From NCBI GenBank assembly GCA_020025205.1, contig JAHHSO010000021.1:1-34799 (forward strand): 34,799 nt of DNA, written 5' to 3'. Positions 16,466-24,617 of the stretch are shown one piece after another. Origin of the DNA: Christensenellaceae bacterium. Lineage in GTDB: Bacteria > Bacillota > Clostridia > Christensenellales > Aristaeellaceae. Numbering within the stretch: the first letter of the stretch is position 1; each line of letters begins with the position of its first letter. A model generated the notes under the pieces. The model searched no databases. It saw only the letters and a program-made list of their open reading frames with translations, and had not been told where the DNA came from. A program made the position numbers and the translations under genes.

Positions 16466-16678
16466 TTATCTGACCACGAAGAAATAGCCGATGGCCGCCA
16501 AAGCGCCTACAACGACAAGCGCAACCGGGAGAATCGTCAGAAGCCCTGCCAGAAGCATGGCCAGACCGTCTCCCTTTTCCATGTAATCAATGGGGGCGTC
16601 ATCTTCGTTCCTCATGGCCTTCTTTTCCTTTTGCAGTTTACGGGCGCGGTCATAGCGTCCCTGAAAAGGCATACCCAT
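16466..16678 (-). CDS. small single-span membrane protein at the end of the Opp operon
   Basis: 70 residues. The first 42 are charged (RYDRARKLQKEKK, NEDDAPIDYMEKGDG), followed by one hydrophobic span, about residues 43-68 (LLAGLLTILPVALVVVGALA), and a very short tail. Its ribosome binding site GGAGG lies inside the last codons of oppF and ATG 16678 begins two bases after the oppF stop, so it is translated from the opp transcript. No family recognised. A role as an accessory subunit or assembly factor of the transporter is only inference from position. Confidence 0.7.
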   Translation of the reverse strand: MGMPFQGRYDRARKLQKEKKAMRNEDDAPIDYMEKGDGLAMLLAGLLTILPVALVVVGALAAIGYFFVVR

Positions 16679-16680
16679 GA

Positions 16681-18228
16681 TTATTCCTCCGAATTCAGCG
16701 GATGATGGCAGGCAACGAAATGATTCGGCGCCATCTCCTTCCACTCCGGAACAACGTGCTTGCAGATTTCCGTGCAGCGGCTGCAGCGCGTGTGGAACTT
16801 GCATCCCTTGGGCGGATTCACCGGGCTGGGAATGTCGCCTTCAAGGATACGCAGCTCGCGGCCGGAATCCATATCCGTCGTCGGAATAGCAGCCATCAGA
16901 GCTTCCGTGTACGGATGCAGCGGATGATTAAACAGATCCTGCGTCGGTGCCAGCTCGACCATATTGCCCAGATACATGACGCCGATGCGGTCAGAAATGT
17001 ACTTGACAACGGACAGGTCGTGCGTGATGAACAAATACGTCAGGTTGCTCTTTTCCTTCAGGTCATAGAGCAGGTTGATGATCTGAGACTGAATCGAAAC
17101 GTCCAGTGCAGAAACCGCCTCATCGCAGACAACAAACTTCGGCTGCACCGCAAGGCTTCTGGCAATGCCGATGCGCTGACGCTGGCCGCCGGAGAACTGA
17201 TGCGGGAATCTGTGCAGGAAATAGCTGGCCAGGCCTGCATCTTCCATGACTTTGATGATGTACTGCTGCATGCGTTCATCATTCTTCTTGAAAAAGCCGT
17301 GTGCCAGCAGCCCCTCTCCGATGATGTTGCCCACCGTCATGCGCGGGTTCAGGGAGGAATATGGATCCTGGAAAATCAGCTGCAGGTCGCGGCGGAGCAA
17401 ACGGATTTCCTGATACTCCAGGCGGGCAAGATCAATGCCCGCGTCGCGAAGCGTCTCATACTTCTGGAACTGTTCGTCCTTGGCATACTGGGCGCGCATG
17501 GTGTCCAGTTCGGCACGAACCGCTTCAATCTGGCGTGTCAGCTCATCAATCTGCGCATCAACCTTCTGAATCTGCGCCTTGATCCTTTCCACCTTCGCGG
17601 TGGACGCCTTCTTGCCAGCCTCTTCATCCTTCTTCACAGCAAACTCTGCATCATCCAGATTGAGCTGAAGCTCTTTGCGTTTGCTGCGCACCTTGACGCG
17701 GGCGCTGGACAGATTGTATTCCTTAATGAAAGCAGCCACCGGCGCCTTGATGTCGTCCACGGCAACGAAACCGCCGATCAGGTTGGCCATGTCCAGAAGA
17801 GCATCATTCTCTTCCTTCTTTGCCTTGGCCAGATCCGCATGTTTCTTATACTTCTCCTCGCCATCCGGCAGGGCATCGTATTCCTTCTGAACAGCTTCAA
17901 GGTTTTTCACAAGGGAAGCCCATTTTTCGCGGCGCTTCTGGATCGTCTCCAGCGTCTTTTTCACATAGGCCGGAGCAATATCGTCCAGTGTGCGGCCGTA
18001 GTACATGGTGCGGCCGTCCGTCTGGCGATACAGCTGCAGGAGCGTGCGGCCCAGTGTGGACTTTCCGCAGCCGGACTCTCCAACCAGTCCAAAGGTCTCA
18101 CCTTCATAAATGTCCAGCGTAATGCCGTCGTTTGCTTTAACGAACATGCCCTTCTTTTTCAGCGGGAAGTACTGTTTCAAGTTGCTGACGCGAAGCAGAA
18201 CTTTCTTATCACTTGTTGAGGTTTGCAC
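16681..18228 (-). CDS. oppF: oligopeptide ABC transporter ATPase OppF with a large coiled-coil insertion
   Basis: 515 residues; ordinary OppF is about 310-330. Walker A is GESGCGKST (50-58), Q-loop LIFQDPYSSLNP (284-295), signature FSGGQRQRIGIARSL, Walker B FVVCDEAVSALD and H-loop FITHD, so the ATPase is complete. The C-terminal oligopeptide domain has CKFHTRCSRCTEIC, four cysteines as in Opp/Dpp ATPases with an iron-sulfur site. Between residues about 84 and 272, where a normal protein has a few residues, lie about 185 extra residues, mostly charged heptad-like helix (for example RIKAQIQKVDAQIDELTRQI) with a middle globular-looking part. Start is GTG 18228 behind AAAGGAGG, overlapping oppD by 20 bases. 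It should pair with OppD on the inner face of OppBC. Confidence 0.93.
   Translation of the reverse strand: MQTSTSDKKVLLRVSNLKQYFPLKKKGMFVKANDGITLDIYEGETFGLVGESGCGKSTLGRTLLQLYRQTDGRTMYYGRTLDDIAPAYVKKTLETIQKRREKWASLVKNLEAVQKEYDALPDGEEKYKKHADLAKAKKEENDALLDMANLIGGFVAVDDIKAPVAAFIKEYNLSSARVKVRSKRKELQLNLDDAEFAVKKDEEAGKKASTAKVERIKAQIQKVDAQIDELTRQIEAVRAELDTMRAQYAKDEQFQKYETLRDAGIDLARLEYQEIRLLRRDLQLIFQDPYSSLNPRMTVGNIIGEGLLAHGFFKKNDERMQQYIIKVMEDAGLASYFLHRFPHQFSGGQRQRIGIARSLAVQPKFVVCDEAVSALDVSIQSQIINLLYDLKEKSNLTYLFITHDLSVVKYISDRIGVMYLGNMVELAPTQDLFNHPLHPYTEALMAAIPTTDMDSGRELRILEGDIPSPVNPPKGCKFHTRCSRCTEICKHVVPEWKEMAPNHFVACHHPLNSEE
17413..17979 (-). other. coiled-coil insertion inside oppF (residues about 84-272)
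   Basis: Region of the OppF gene between Walker A and the Q-loop. It reads as two helical stretches rich in K, E, A and L (about 90-148 and 182-262) joined by a less charged part (about 149-181, NLIGGFVAVDD onward), as expected for an antiparallel coiled-coil arm. Codon use does not visibly differ from the rest of the gene. Confidence 0.75.
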
Positions 18229-19207
18229 GGCGCTCCTCCTTTCTCGGATAGAAGCAGCGCATCTGCTGCTCAGGCGTCACATTCACAAGCTCTGGCTCTT
18301 CCTCGAGGCAGCGCTTTTGGCAATATTTACAGCGGGGAGCAAATTTGCAGCCCTTCGGCAGGTTCAGCGGATGCGGCACAGAACCCGGAATAGATTCCAG
18401 ACGCACGCCGGCCGGCGTGTCCAGCCTCGGGATCGACTCCATCAGCCCCTCAGTGTATGGGTGGCAGAACTCGCCGCCGGAGAAAATGGTCTTTGCAGAA
18501 GCCATTTCGACCACCTGACCGCAGTACATAACCGCCACATCATCTGCCATCTGCGCAATAACGCCCAGATCGTGCGTGATGAAGAGGATGGATGTGCCGT
18601 GCTCGCGCTTCAGATCGTTCATCAGCTTGAGGATCTGTGCTTGAATGGTCACGTCAAGGGCTGTCGTGGGTTCGTCCGCGATCAGCAGCTTCGGTTTGCA
18701 GGCCAGCGCCATGGCAATCATGACGCGCTGACGCATGCCGCCGGAAAGCTGATGCGGATACTGCTTGGCAACAACCTCCGGGTTGGGGATCTTTACATCC
18801 GCCAGCATCTCAACAACTTTCTTGCGAGCCTCTTTCTTTTTCATGCCCTGATGGATGATGAAAGGCTCCGCCACCTGACGTTCAATGGTGAACACCGGGT
18901 TCAAGCTGGTCATCGGTTCCTGGAAGATGACGGAGATATCGTTGCCGCGGATCTTCTGCATCTCCGCAACGGAGAGTTTGGTCAAATCCTTGCCGTCAAA
19001 GATGATTTCGCCATCTGCAATGTAGCCGTTGCCGTCCAGAAGCTGAAGCATGCTCATGGCAGAAACGCTCTTGCCGGAGCCGGATTCACCAACAACTCCC
19101 AGCGTTTTGCCCGCCTCCACATGGTAGGACACGCCGTTAACCGCCTTAACCACACCGCGCTTGGTGGTGAAGAATGTCTTTAAATCGCGCATTTCAAGTA
19201 ATGCCAT
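18209..19207 (-). CDS. oppD: oligopeptide ABC transporter ATPase OppD
   Basis: 332 residues, normal for OppD/DppD. Walker A GESGSGKSVSAMS, Q-loop VIFQEPMTSLNPVF, signature LSGGMRQRVMIAMAL, Walker B LLIADEPTTALDVT, H-loop FITHDLGV. The C-terminal oligopeptide domain contains GCKFAPRCKYCQKRC, the four-cysteine motif. No insertion is present, unlike its partner OppF. ATG 19207 has GGAGGAG six bases upstream and lies 11 bases after the oppC stop. With OppF it powers import of peptides bound by OppA through OppBC. Confidence 0.96.
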   Translation of the reverse strand: MALLEMRDLKTFFTTKRGVVKAVNGVSYHVEAGKTLGVVGESGSGKSVSAMSMLQLLDGNGYIADGEIIFDGKDLTKLSVAEMQKIRGNDISVIFQEPMTSLNPVFTIERQVAEPFIIHQGMKKKEARKKVVEMLADVKIPNPEVVAKQYPHQLSGGMRQRVMIAMALACKPKLLIADEPTTALDVTIQAQILKLMNDLKREHGTSILFITHDLGVIAQMADDVAVMYCGQVVEMASAKTIFSGGEFCHPYTEGLMESIPRLDTPAGVRLESIPGSVPHPLNLPKGCKFAPRCKYCQKRCLEEEPELVNVTPEQQMRCFYPRKEERRANLNK

Positions 19208-19218
19208 ACTTCTCCTCC

Positions 19219-21075
19219 TTATCTCTCAAGCGCCTTGGGGTCCATCGCATCGCGCAGGCCGTCGCCGATCAGGTTGATGCAAATGGTGCAGATGCCGAAA
19301 ATGGCCGCCGGGAACACCCACTGCCACCAGTACTGCTGGATGACGATGGAGTTGTTGGCGCCGTTGAGCAGATTGCCCCATGTCGGCGTGGGCAGCGGAA
19401 TACCAAAGCCCAAATAAGACAGCGTGGACTCAGTCAGCATGCAGGTGGCGAAGTCCAGCGTCATGGAAACAATCAGCAGACTGATGACGTTGGGCAGGAT
19501 GTGTCTGAACACAATCGTATGCTCCCGGATGCCCATTGCCTTAGCCGCTGTTACGTATTCCATCTCGCGCTGAGACAAAATCTGCGCACGCACAAGCCTG
19601 CAAGTCGGCACCCAGCTCAAAATGCCCAGCACAACCATGATCAGATACATTCTCTGTGTCGGGTCAAGTCTCGAACCGATGACAGCGGACAGGATCATAG
19701 CAAACGGAATGAACGGCAGGCCGCCGACGATTTCCGCAATACGCATGATGAGAATATCCAGCTTGCCGCCGAAGTAACCCGCCAGGCCGCCAAATACAAC
19801 GCCCAGCACGGTCGCAATCACAACAGAGATCGCGCCGACAGTCATGGTAACCTTGCCGCCGTTGACAATACGGGTGAGCATGTCGCGGCCAAGCTTATCA
19901 GTGCCCAGAGGGAATCCCTTCAGGCCCCACGTATAGAGATTGCCTTCCTCGTCCACAGCATAGTTCTGATAGTTGCTGACAAAGATTTGATCGATATTGT
20001 CGGCATTATGAACTGCCGCCGGGATATCAGCCTGATGGTACTTATTGTCGCCCCAGGAAACCACGTCGCCATTTTCAAGCAGCGCGGTGTAATGGTAGCG
20101 GCCGCCATAGAGGTGAACCGGCTTAGCCGGCAGCTCCGGCACCTTGTTTTCGCCCTTGACCGCGCTGCCCCAGACAACGATTTCGCCGTCTTCCGTGATC
20201 GCCGCAACAGACTTGCTGGTCGATGCAATATCGACAACCTTCTTATCCTTGAGCTGTTTCGGAATTCGGCCAAGCGGAGATTTCTTGTCCTTGTAACCGG
20301 TGTAGGCAACAGTGCCGTCCGTAAGCAGAGAAATGTACTCGTTATCCGTCAGAGCAACCTTTGCAATCTTTCCGTCATACTTGGAACGCACCTTGACATC
20401 GGCCATATTGCCGTTGCCCCAGAGGTAAAGGTTGCCGTTGTCGGTGACGATGGCAGAGAACTGATTGCTGGCTTCAAGCTGAACAACGTTCCATTCCTCG
20501 CCGCCCTCTTCCATGGCTTTTTCCATGTCCTTGCCGAACTTGTCCTGCTTGAGGCGGGTGTTGCCCCAAACATAGACCTGCCCATCGCTGCCAAGCGCAA
20601 CGCAGTGGTCTGTGCCGGCTGCAACAGACACGATGTCCGCGTCCCTGACTTCCTGAGGCACATCAGCCATGTCGATCTTATCGGTGATTCGGGTATGTCC
20701 CCACATGTAAAGTTCGCCGTTGAGGTCGATGCCCAGGCCGTAGGTGTTGCCGGACGTGATGTCCGCAATGCCCGTCTGGATCAGTTCCTTAGGCACCTTC
20801 ATCATATTGTTGGACGGCGGCAGGTTTACCAGCGTCGCGTCCTGATCCGACAGGTCAAGCACCCAGTATTTGGGGCCAATCAAAACAAACGCAAAGATCA
20901 GCAGGAACACAATCAGGCCGCCCATCGCCAGAGGCTTGTGAACAAAGCTGGAAACCATGGCCTTGACCGGCGTCTGAATCGTCTCTTCTTCTTCCAAAGA
21001 CAGCTCCGGGCGCTGACGCAGAATGCAGCGCTTGAACCAGCGAACGAGGAAGAACTCTTTTTTGTTATTGCTCAT
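19219..21075 (-). CDS. oppC: oligopeptide ABC transporter permease OppC fused to an extracytoplasmic RCC1-type beta-propeller
   Basis: 618 residues, twice the usual size. Residues 1-48 are a charged cytoplasmic lead; 49-67 are the first membrane span. After a short linker (PKYWVLDLSDQDATLVNL) come seven repeats of about 40 residues (about 97-387), each a 'xxVAAGxxHxxALxxDGxVYxWG'-like unit; WG dipeptides or equivalents fall at 125, 170, 219, 259 (TG), 302, 341 and 383. These are RCC1/BNR-type blades and make a complete seven-bladed propeller. The protein then resumes the normal OppC text, FPLGTDKLGRDML, with the membrane domain and the EAA loop EYVTAAKAMGIREHTIVFRH. Because the insert follows span one and precedes the TDxLGRD motif, it must lie outside the cell. 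ATG 21075 has GGAGGAAG upstream; 13 bases after oppB. Confidence 0.95.
   Translation of the reverse strand: MSNNKKEFFLVRWFKRCILRQRPELSLEEEETIQTPVKAMVSSFVHKPLAMGGLIVFLLIFAFVLIGPKYWVLDLSDQDATLVNLPPSNNMMKVPKELIQTGIADITSGNTYGLGIDLNGELYMWGHTRITDKIDMADVPQEVRDADIVSVAAGTDHCVALGSDGQVYVWGNTRLKQDKFGKDMEKAMEEGGEEWNVVQLEASNQFSAIVTDNGNLYLWGNGNMADVKVRSKYDGKIAKVALTDNEYISLLTDGTVAYTGYKDKKSPLGRIPKQLKDKKVVDIASTSKSVAAITEDGEIVVWGSAVKGENKVPELPAKPVHLYGGRYHYTALLENGDVVSWGDNKYHQADIPAAVHNADNIDQIFVSNYQNYAVDEEGNLYTWGLKGFPLGTDKLGRDMLTRIVNGGKVTMTVGAISVVIATVLGVVFGGLAGYFGGKLDILIMRIAEIVGGLPFIPFAMILSAVIGSRLDPTQRMYLIMVVLGILSWVPTCRLVRAQILSQREMEYVTAAKAMGIREHTIVFRHILPNVISLLIVSMTLDFATCMLTESTLSYLGFGIPLPTPTWGNLLNGANNSIVIQQYWWQWVFPAAIFGICTICINLIGDGLRDAMDPKALER
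19915..20787 (-). other. seven RCC1-like repeats inserted in oppC (residues about 97-387)
   Basis: Blade cores seen: GLGIDLNGELYMWG, CVALGSDGQVYVWG, SAIVTDNGNLYLWG, ISLLTDGTVAYTG, VAAITEDGEIVVWG, YTALLENGDVVSWG and YAVDEEGNLYTWG. Spacing is 39-49 residues. The reading frame is unbroken through both joins with the permease. Confidence 0.9.
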
Positions 21076-21088
21076 GTTTTCTTCCTCC

Positions 21089-22108
21089 TTACTTATCCAC
21101 GCGGACGCGCGGATCAACCAGACCGTAGCTGATATCCATGATCAAAGAGCCGGCAAGTGCAATGACCGTATAGAACATCTGGATCGCCAGAACCAACTCA
21201 AAGTCGAGGTTGTTCAGTCCTGTCCAGTAGAGCTTGCCCATGCCGTTGAGGGAGAAGGTGTTCTCGACAATCACAGAACCGGAGAAAATACCGATGAACC
21301 ATCCGATGATGGACGTGACAATCGGCAGCAGCGCATTGCGCCAGGCGTGGGAGTAGATGACCACTTTCTCTTTGAGGCCCTTGGCGCGCGCCGTGCGGAT
21401 ATAGTCCATGCTCAGCGCGTCAATCATCGCCGAACGCACATAGCGCGTCATGCCGCCCAGAGAGGCAAAGGTCATAACGATAACCGGCAGGGCGATGTGA
21501 TAGAGTTTATCGGTGAACGCTTCCATGCCGTTTGCATAAATCGCTCCAGCCGTTTTCGTTCCGGAAATCGGGAAAACGCGCCAGAACACACAGAAGAAGA
21601 ACATGAAAATCAGGGCAATGATGTAAATAGGAAGGCTGTAGCCCAGCATCGTGACAATCTGAACGCTGTTATCAATTTTCCGCCCTTTATGCACGGCGCA
21701 GTATATGCCCAATGGAATTGTAATTCCCAGCGCCATGATGGTGGCAAATATGTTGATAAAAATGGTATTGCTCATCGGTGCCTGAATGACATCAATGACC
21801 TTCTGCTTGAAGAACTGAGAATCGCCGAAATTACCTTCCAGCAGTCCGTCAAAGTTGCCATGCTTATCCGGGACAAGGCCCATCCAGCGGCCATAGCGAA
21901 TGATCAGCGGATCATCCAGACCCATCTCTTCGCGCAAATTCTTGTACATCTGCTCATACTCAGCAGGCTTCAAATCCCTCTTCATCGGCTCCAGCTCTGC
22001 ACGGGCAGGGTCCGACGGAATTAGATTGTACAGCGAGTACATCAGAAATGAAACGATGAGGAATACCAGCGCCATGTATCCGATACGCTTGGCGATATAC
22101 TTGCCCAT
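21089..22108 (-). CDS. oppB: oligopeptide ABC transporter permease OppB
   Basis: 339 residues, normal. N-terminus MGKYIAKRIGYMALVFLIVS gives the first span; the OppB-type loop has NLIPSDPARAEL, LREEMGLDDPLIIRYGRW and EGNFGDSQF. The BPD_transp_1 domain carries the EAA loop DYIRTARAKGLKEKVVIYSH and ends DISYGLVDPRVRVDK, a family hallmark. Start: the ATG at 22117 is overlapped by the purine block AGAGGA, so ATG 22108, eight bases downstream of it, is better. It forms the membrane pore with OppC. Confidence 0.96.
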   Translation of the reverse strand: MGKYIAKRIGYMALVFLIVSFLMYSLYNLIPSDPARAELEPMKRDLKPAEYEQMYKNLREEMGLDDPLIIRYGRWMGLVPDKHGNFDGLLEGNFGDSQFFKQKVIDVIQAPMSNTIFINIFATIMALGITIPLGIYCAVHKGRKIDNSVQIVTMLGYSLPIYIIALIFMFFFCVFWRVFPISGTKTAGAIYANGMEAFTDKLYHIALPVIVMTFASLGGMTRYVRSAMIDALSMDYIRTARAKGLKEKVVIYSHAWRNALLPIVTSIIGWFIGIFSGSVIVENTFSLNGMGKLYWTGLNNLDFELVLAIQMFYTVIALAGSLIMDISYGLVDPRVRVDK

Positions 22109-22148
22109 CTCATCCATCCTCTCTTTTTTTGATTACGGGTGTTCAGTT

Positions 22149-22217
22149 GGGAACAAGGACTCTGCCCTTTCTCGCGGGCAGTGCATTTTCCCTTGTCAAG
22201 GGCAAAGTCCTTGTCCC
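22149..22217 (-). ncRNA. multi-stem RNA structure between oppA and oppB
   Basis: An outer stem pairs GGGAACAAGGACT (22149-22161) with AGTCCTTGTCCC (22206-22217), one bulged base. Inside are two hairpins, CTGCCC (22162-22167)/GGGCAG (22176-22181) and CCCTTG (22190-22195)/CAAGGG (22197-22202). Together they make a three-way junction. It lies about 40 bases before the oppB start in the opp leader RNA. It could be an mRNA processing or stability element, or a dispersed repeat; no known riboswitch family was recognised. Confidence 0.5.
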
Positions 22218-22307
22218 TTACGGACAAAGACAACCCGTCTTGTGAAATGTGTTTTTCCAGGGGAATTTAGGGGTAAATTCGTTAGCACCCTCAAACATCA
22301 CAGAAGA

Positions 22308-22330
22308 GGGGCGGGCACAATGCCCGCCCC
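22308..22330 (-). terminator. intercistronic stem-loop after oppA
   Basis: Perfect 10-base stem GGGGCGGGCA / TGCCCGCCCC with a three-base loop, 24 bases after the oppA stop. The tail is CTCTTCTGTG, not a clean T run, so it probably attenuates or protects the oppA message rather than ending it fully. Confidence 0.65.
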
Positions 22331-22354
22331 CTGCTGTGCGTTGTTTAACTGAGA

Positions 22355-24235
22355 TTACTCAGCAACGGTCGCGTACAGGATGGCCTGTTCGAAGTTCCAG
22401 AAGGAATCCTGCTCATAGCCTTCCAGCCAATCCGGGTACAGGGTGACGTACACGTTGGAATAAAGCGGGAGCTCCGGCAGGAGTTCATTCCAACGGCTGA
22501 TGTACTGCTTCCAGAAGGTGAGGTAGGTTACGGTGTCGTCAGAATCAACGCCGTACACCATCTTCATGGACAGCCAGTCAAGCACATCGTCATACAGACG
22601 GGGCAGGTTGTAGCCCTGAGCAACCAGCTCCGGATCGGTCGTCCACTGATAGGACTGATCATAAGCCGGAACAAAGCCAACAGCCAGGTTGAACATGCCG
22701 TAGGTCGGGACAGCGTACTTGTCGCCCTGAGAAGCATCGCGGTAGTAGTAGTTGAGCAGCTCCGTGAACGTCATGACGTTCTGGTTGATCTGCATACCCA
22801 CAGCCTTGGTCTGCTCGCCCTGAGCCAGCATGACGTTCAGCAGCTCGGAAACCGTGTTGCCGTCAGAGGAAGACCACTCAATGATCAGCGGCATCAGGAT
22901 GGTGCCGTCAGCAAGAGTCACATTGTGAACATAGGTGCCAGCCTCTTCCGGAGTAACCTTCTTGTGGCGGATGTTGCCCTCGGTCCAGTCGGAACCGTCA
23001 GCATTGTAAATCCAGCCGTCTTCGATGAGGAGCTGCTCGGCAGCTTCCGGATCATAAGCGTAAGCATCCAGGTTCTCGTCGAGCCACTCCTCGACTTCCT
23101 GATACTGCCACAAGCCGGTACCGTACGGGCCATTGACGACGCCGCCCCAGCCCATGCAGAAGGTGTTGGCGAACTCGTTGCGGTCCAGCAGCTTGGCAAC
23201 CGCATGGCGGACAGACTCGAACTGCGTCGGGCCAAAGTCACACTGGAAGTTCAGCATGCCGTAGCCGGCACGGTCAAACTGCACATAGTCGAAGCCGCCC
23301 GCAGAAACAAGGTCCAGAGCAGCATTGACCTGATCACCGTCAACAATGGTATCGTAGAAGTTGAAAGCACCGGTCTTGATCTGGTCAGCCCAGGTGGCGG
23401 TCTCAGCCTTCACGACAACAATCTTCTCGATCTCAGGCTTCTGGCCTTCAAAGTTGCCGGCGTAGTTCTCGTTCTTCACGAGGGTCGCCTGCAGAGCAGC
23501 CTTGTCAAACTCGACGAGGCTGTACGGGCCGGCGGAAACGCGGTCCGGGCCAGCATAGAAGCGAGCCTCTTCCAGGCGAGCCTTTGCCTTCTCCAGATCC
23601 AGCTTCAGGTAAGCACCTTCGCCGTCATCGTGCAGCTCGGCAGTTTCGCCCAGCCAGTACTTCATGGAGAAGGGCTTGTCAGCCACGTAGCTGAGCTCAT
23701 AGTAAAACGGGATCTTGTCCTTCCTGATGGTGACGGAGTAGGTGTAATCATCAATCAGGTGCAGGCCGGAAACGAACTCCGCCTTGCCGTCATGATACTC
23801 TTCGCCGCCTTCATAGGTGAGGAAGCCGGAGAGCTTGGTGCCCTCGGTCAGCTGCGGATGGCAGGAGAGAACCATCGGCCAGACAAAGTCAGCAGCCTTG
23901 ATCTCTTCGCCGTTGTTGTAAACGAGGCCTTCGTTGATCTTCACGGTGAAGGTCTTGGTGCCATCGTTATTCAGTACGGATTCAACAGATTCTGCAATCG
24001 TCGGGTTCAGGACGTACTCGCCGCCCTGATTGGTAACAGCAACGCCATAATCGTTGGTCAAATCGCGAACCATCTTATCGGTGCTGCCGTTGGTCCACCA
24101 GGGACCCGGTGCAAAGTCACCGCCCAGCTCTGTCGTGGAGCCGTAGATGATGGTGCCTTTTTCAGCGTTCTCGGCGAACGCCGCTGCGCTCATGAGCATC
24201 ATCGCAGCCAGAAGCAGTGCAAGAAGCTTCTTCAT
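22355..24235 (-). CDS. oppA: oligopeptide-binding protein OppA (family 5 solute-binding protein) with plain signal peptide
   Basis: 626 residues. Signal peptide MKKLLALLLAAMMLMSAAAFA, cleaved before E22. There is no lipobox cysteine, unusual for a binding protein of a single-membrane bacterium. Family 5 features: GTIIYGSTTELGGDFAPGPW at the mature N-terminus, IAESVESVLNNDGTKTFTVK and INEGLVYNNGEEIKAADFVW in the first lobe, SAGPYSLVEFDK, and a C-terminal run of aromatic residues (YPDWLEGYEQDSFWNFEQA). Captures peptides outside the cell and hands them to OppBC. ATG 24235 has AGGAGG upstream. Followed by strong intercistronic RNA structures, as expected for the highest-expressed gene of the operon. 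Confidence 0.94.
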   Translation of the reverse strand: MKKLLALLLAAMMLMSAAAFAENAEKGTIIYGSTTELGGDFAPGPWWTNGSTDKMVRDLTNDYGVAVTNQGGEYVLNPTIAESVESVLNNDGTKTFTVKINEGLVYNNGEEIKAADFVWPMVLSCHPQLTEGTKLSGFLTYEGGEEYHDGKAEFVSGLHLIDDYTYSVTIRKDKIPFYYELSYVADKPFSMKYWLGETAELHDDGEGAYLKLDLEKAKARLEEARFYAGPDRVSAGPYSLVEFDKAALQATLVKNENYAGNFEGQKPEIEKIVVVKAETATWADQIKTGAFNFYDTIVDGDQVNAALDLVSAGGFDYVQFDRAGYGMLNFQCDFGPTQFESVRHAVAKLLDRNEFANTFCMGWGGVVNGPYGTGLWQYQEVEEWLDENLDAYAYDPEAAEQLLIEDGWIYNADGSDWTEGNIRHKKVTPEEAGTYVHNVTLADGTILMPLIIEWSSSDGNTVSELLNVMLAQGEQTKAVGMQINQNVMTFTELLNYYYRDASQGDKYAVPTYGMFNLAVGFVPAYDQSYQWTTDPELVAQGYNLPRLYDDVLDWLSMKMVYGVDSDDTVTYLTFWKQYISRWNELLPELPLYSNVYVTLYPDWLEGYEQDSFWNFEQAILYATVAE

Positions 24236-24298
24236 AATGAGTTCCTCCTAGAAAAATTTTATATTCATCCATCGGTTCGCCCGTGGAAAATATACGAG

Positions 24299-24514
24299 TT
24301 AAAATGTCGTCTGGTCCCTGTCCATGTCGATGTTCAGCTCCCGCGCAATTTTGGGAATCTGTTTTTTCCCGGGCCTTGTGCCATGCAGGATCCGGCTGAT
24401 CTGCACAGGGCTTGTGCCCACGCGGTCAGCAAGTTCTCTGGCATCCATTCCCACTTCCAGCAGCCGAAGCTTGACTTGTCTTCCAAAAGGAGTCAGCTCG
24501 TTTAACTTGCTCAT
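24299..24514 (-). CDS. small XRE-type helix-turn-helix regulator
   Basis: 71 residues, essentially one Cro/CI-type helix-turn-helix domain: FGRQVKLRLLEVGMDARELA, DRVGTSPVQISRILHGTR, then PKIARELNID. The frame is open to 24646, but GGAGA at 24521-24525 is six bases from ATG 24514, which gives the compact domain; an ATG at 24583 is a weaker alternative. It lies 63 bases upstream of oppA, same strand, behind a strong promoter and a palindrome, so it is the probable autoregulator and regulator of the opp operon (inference from position). Confidence 0.8.
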   Translation of the reverse strand: MSKLNELTPFGRQVKLRLLEVGMDARELADRVGTSPVQISRILHGTRPGKKQIPKIARELNIDMDRDQTTF

Positions 24515-24595
24515 TGCAGTTCTCCACATGTCAAAATTCATTTTTTCGCAAATTAGATCGAGTTTTTCCTTGAAATCGAGCATTTTTTGCGTCTC

Positions 24596-24609
24596 GGTTA
24601 AAATTAACC
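24596..24609. promoter_or_regulatory. palindromic operator candidate
   Basis: GGTTAAAATTAACC: six-base arms GGTTAA and TTAACC around AA. It lies right at the start of the RNA from the XRE promoter, where a repressor would block transcription. Similar half sites (GAGTTAAAAT) occur at 24296-24305 and on the other strand near 24660. Confidence 0.55.
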
Positions 24610-24617
24610 ATGCGTCT

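Noticed and set aside
19174..21132. A long open frame on the plus strand opposite oppC, and similar ones opposite oppA, cdaR and the WG-repeat gene
   Set aside because: No ribosome binding sites, no domain content, low-complexity H/R/N-rich translations; they mirror codon use of the real genes on the other strand.
24299..24514. XRE gene as sign of a prophage
   Set aside because: No integrase, structural or lysis genes, or attachment repeats nearby; promoter layout ties it to opp.
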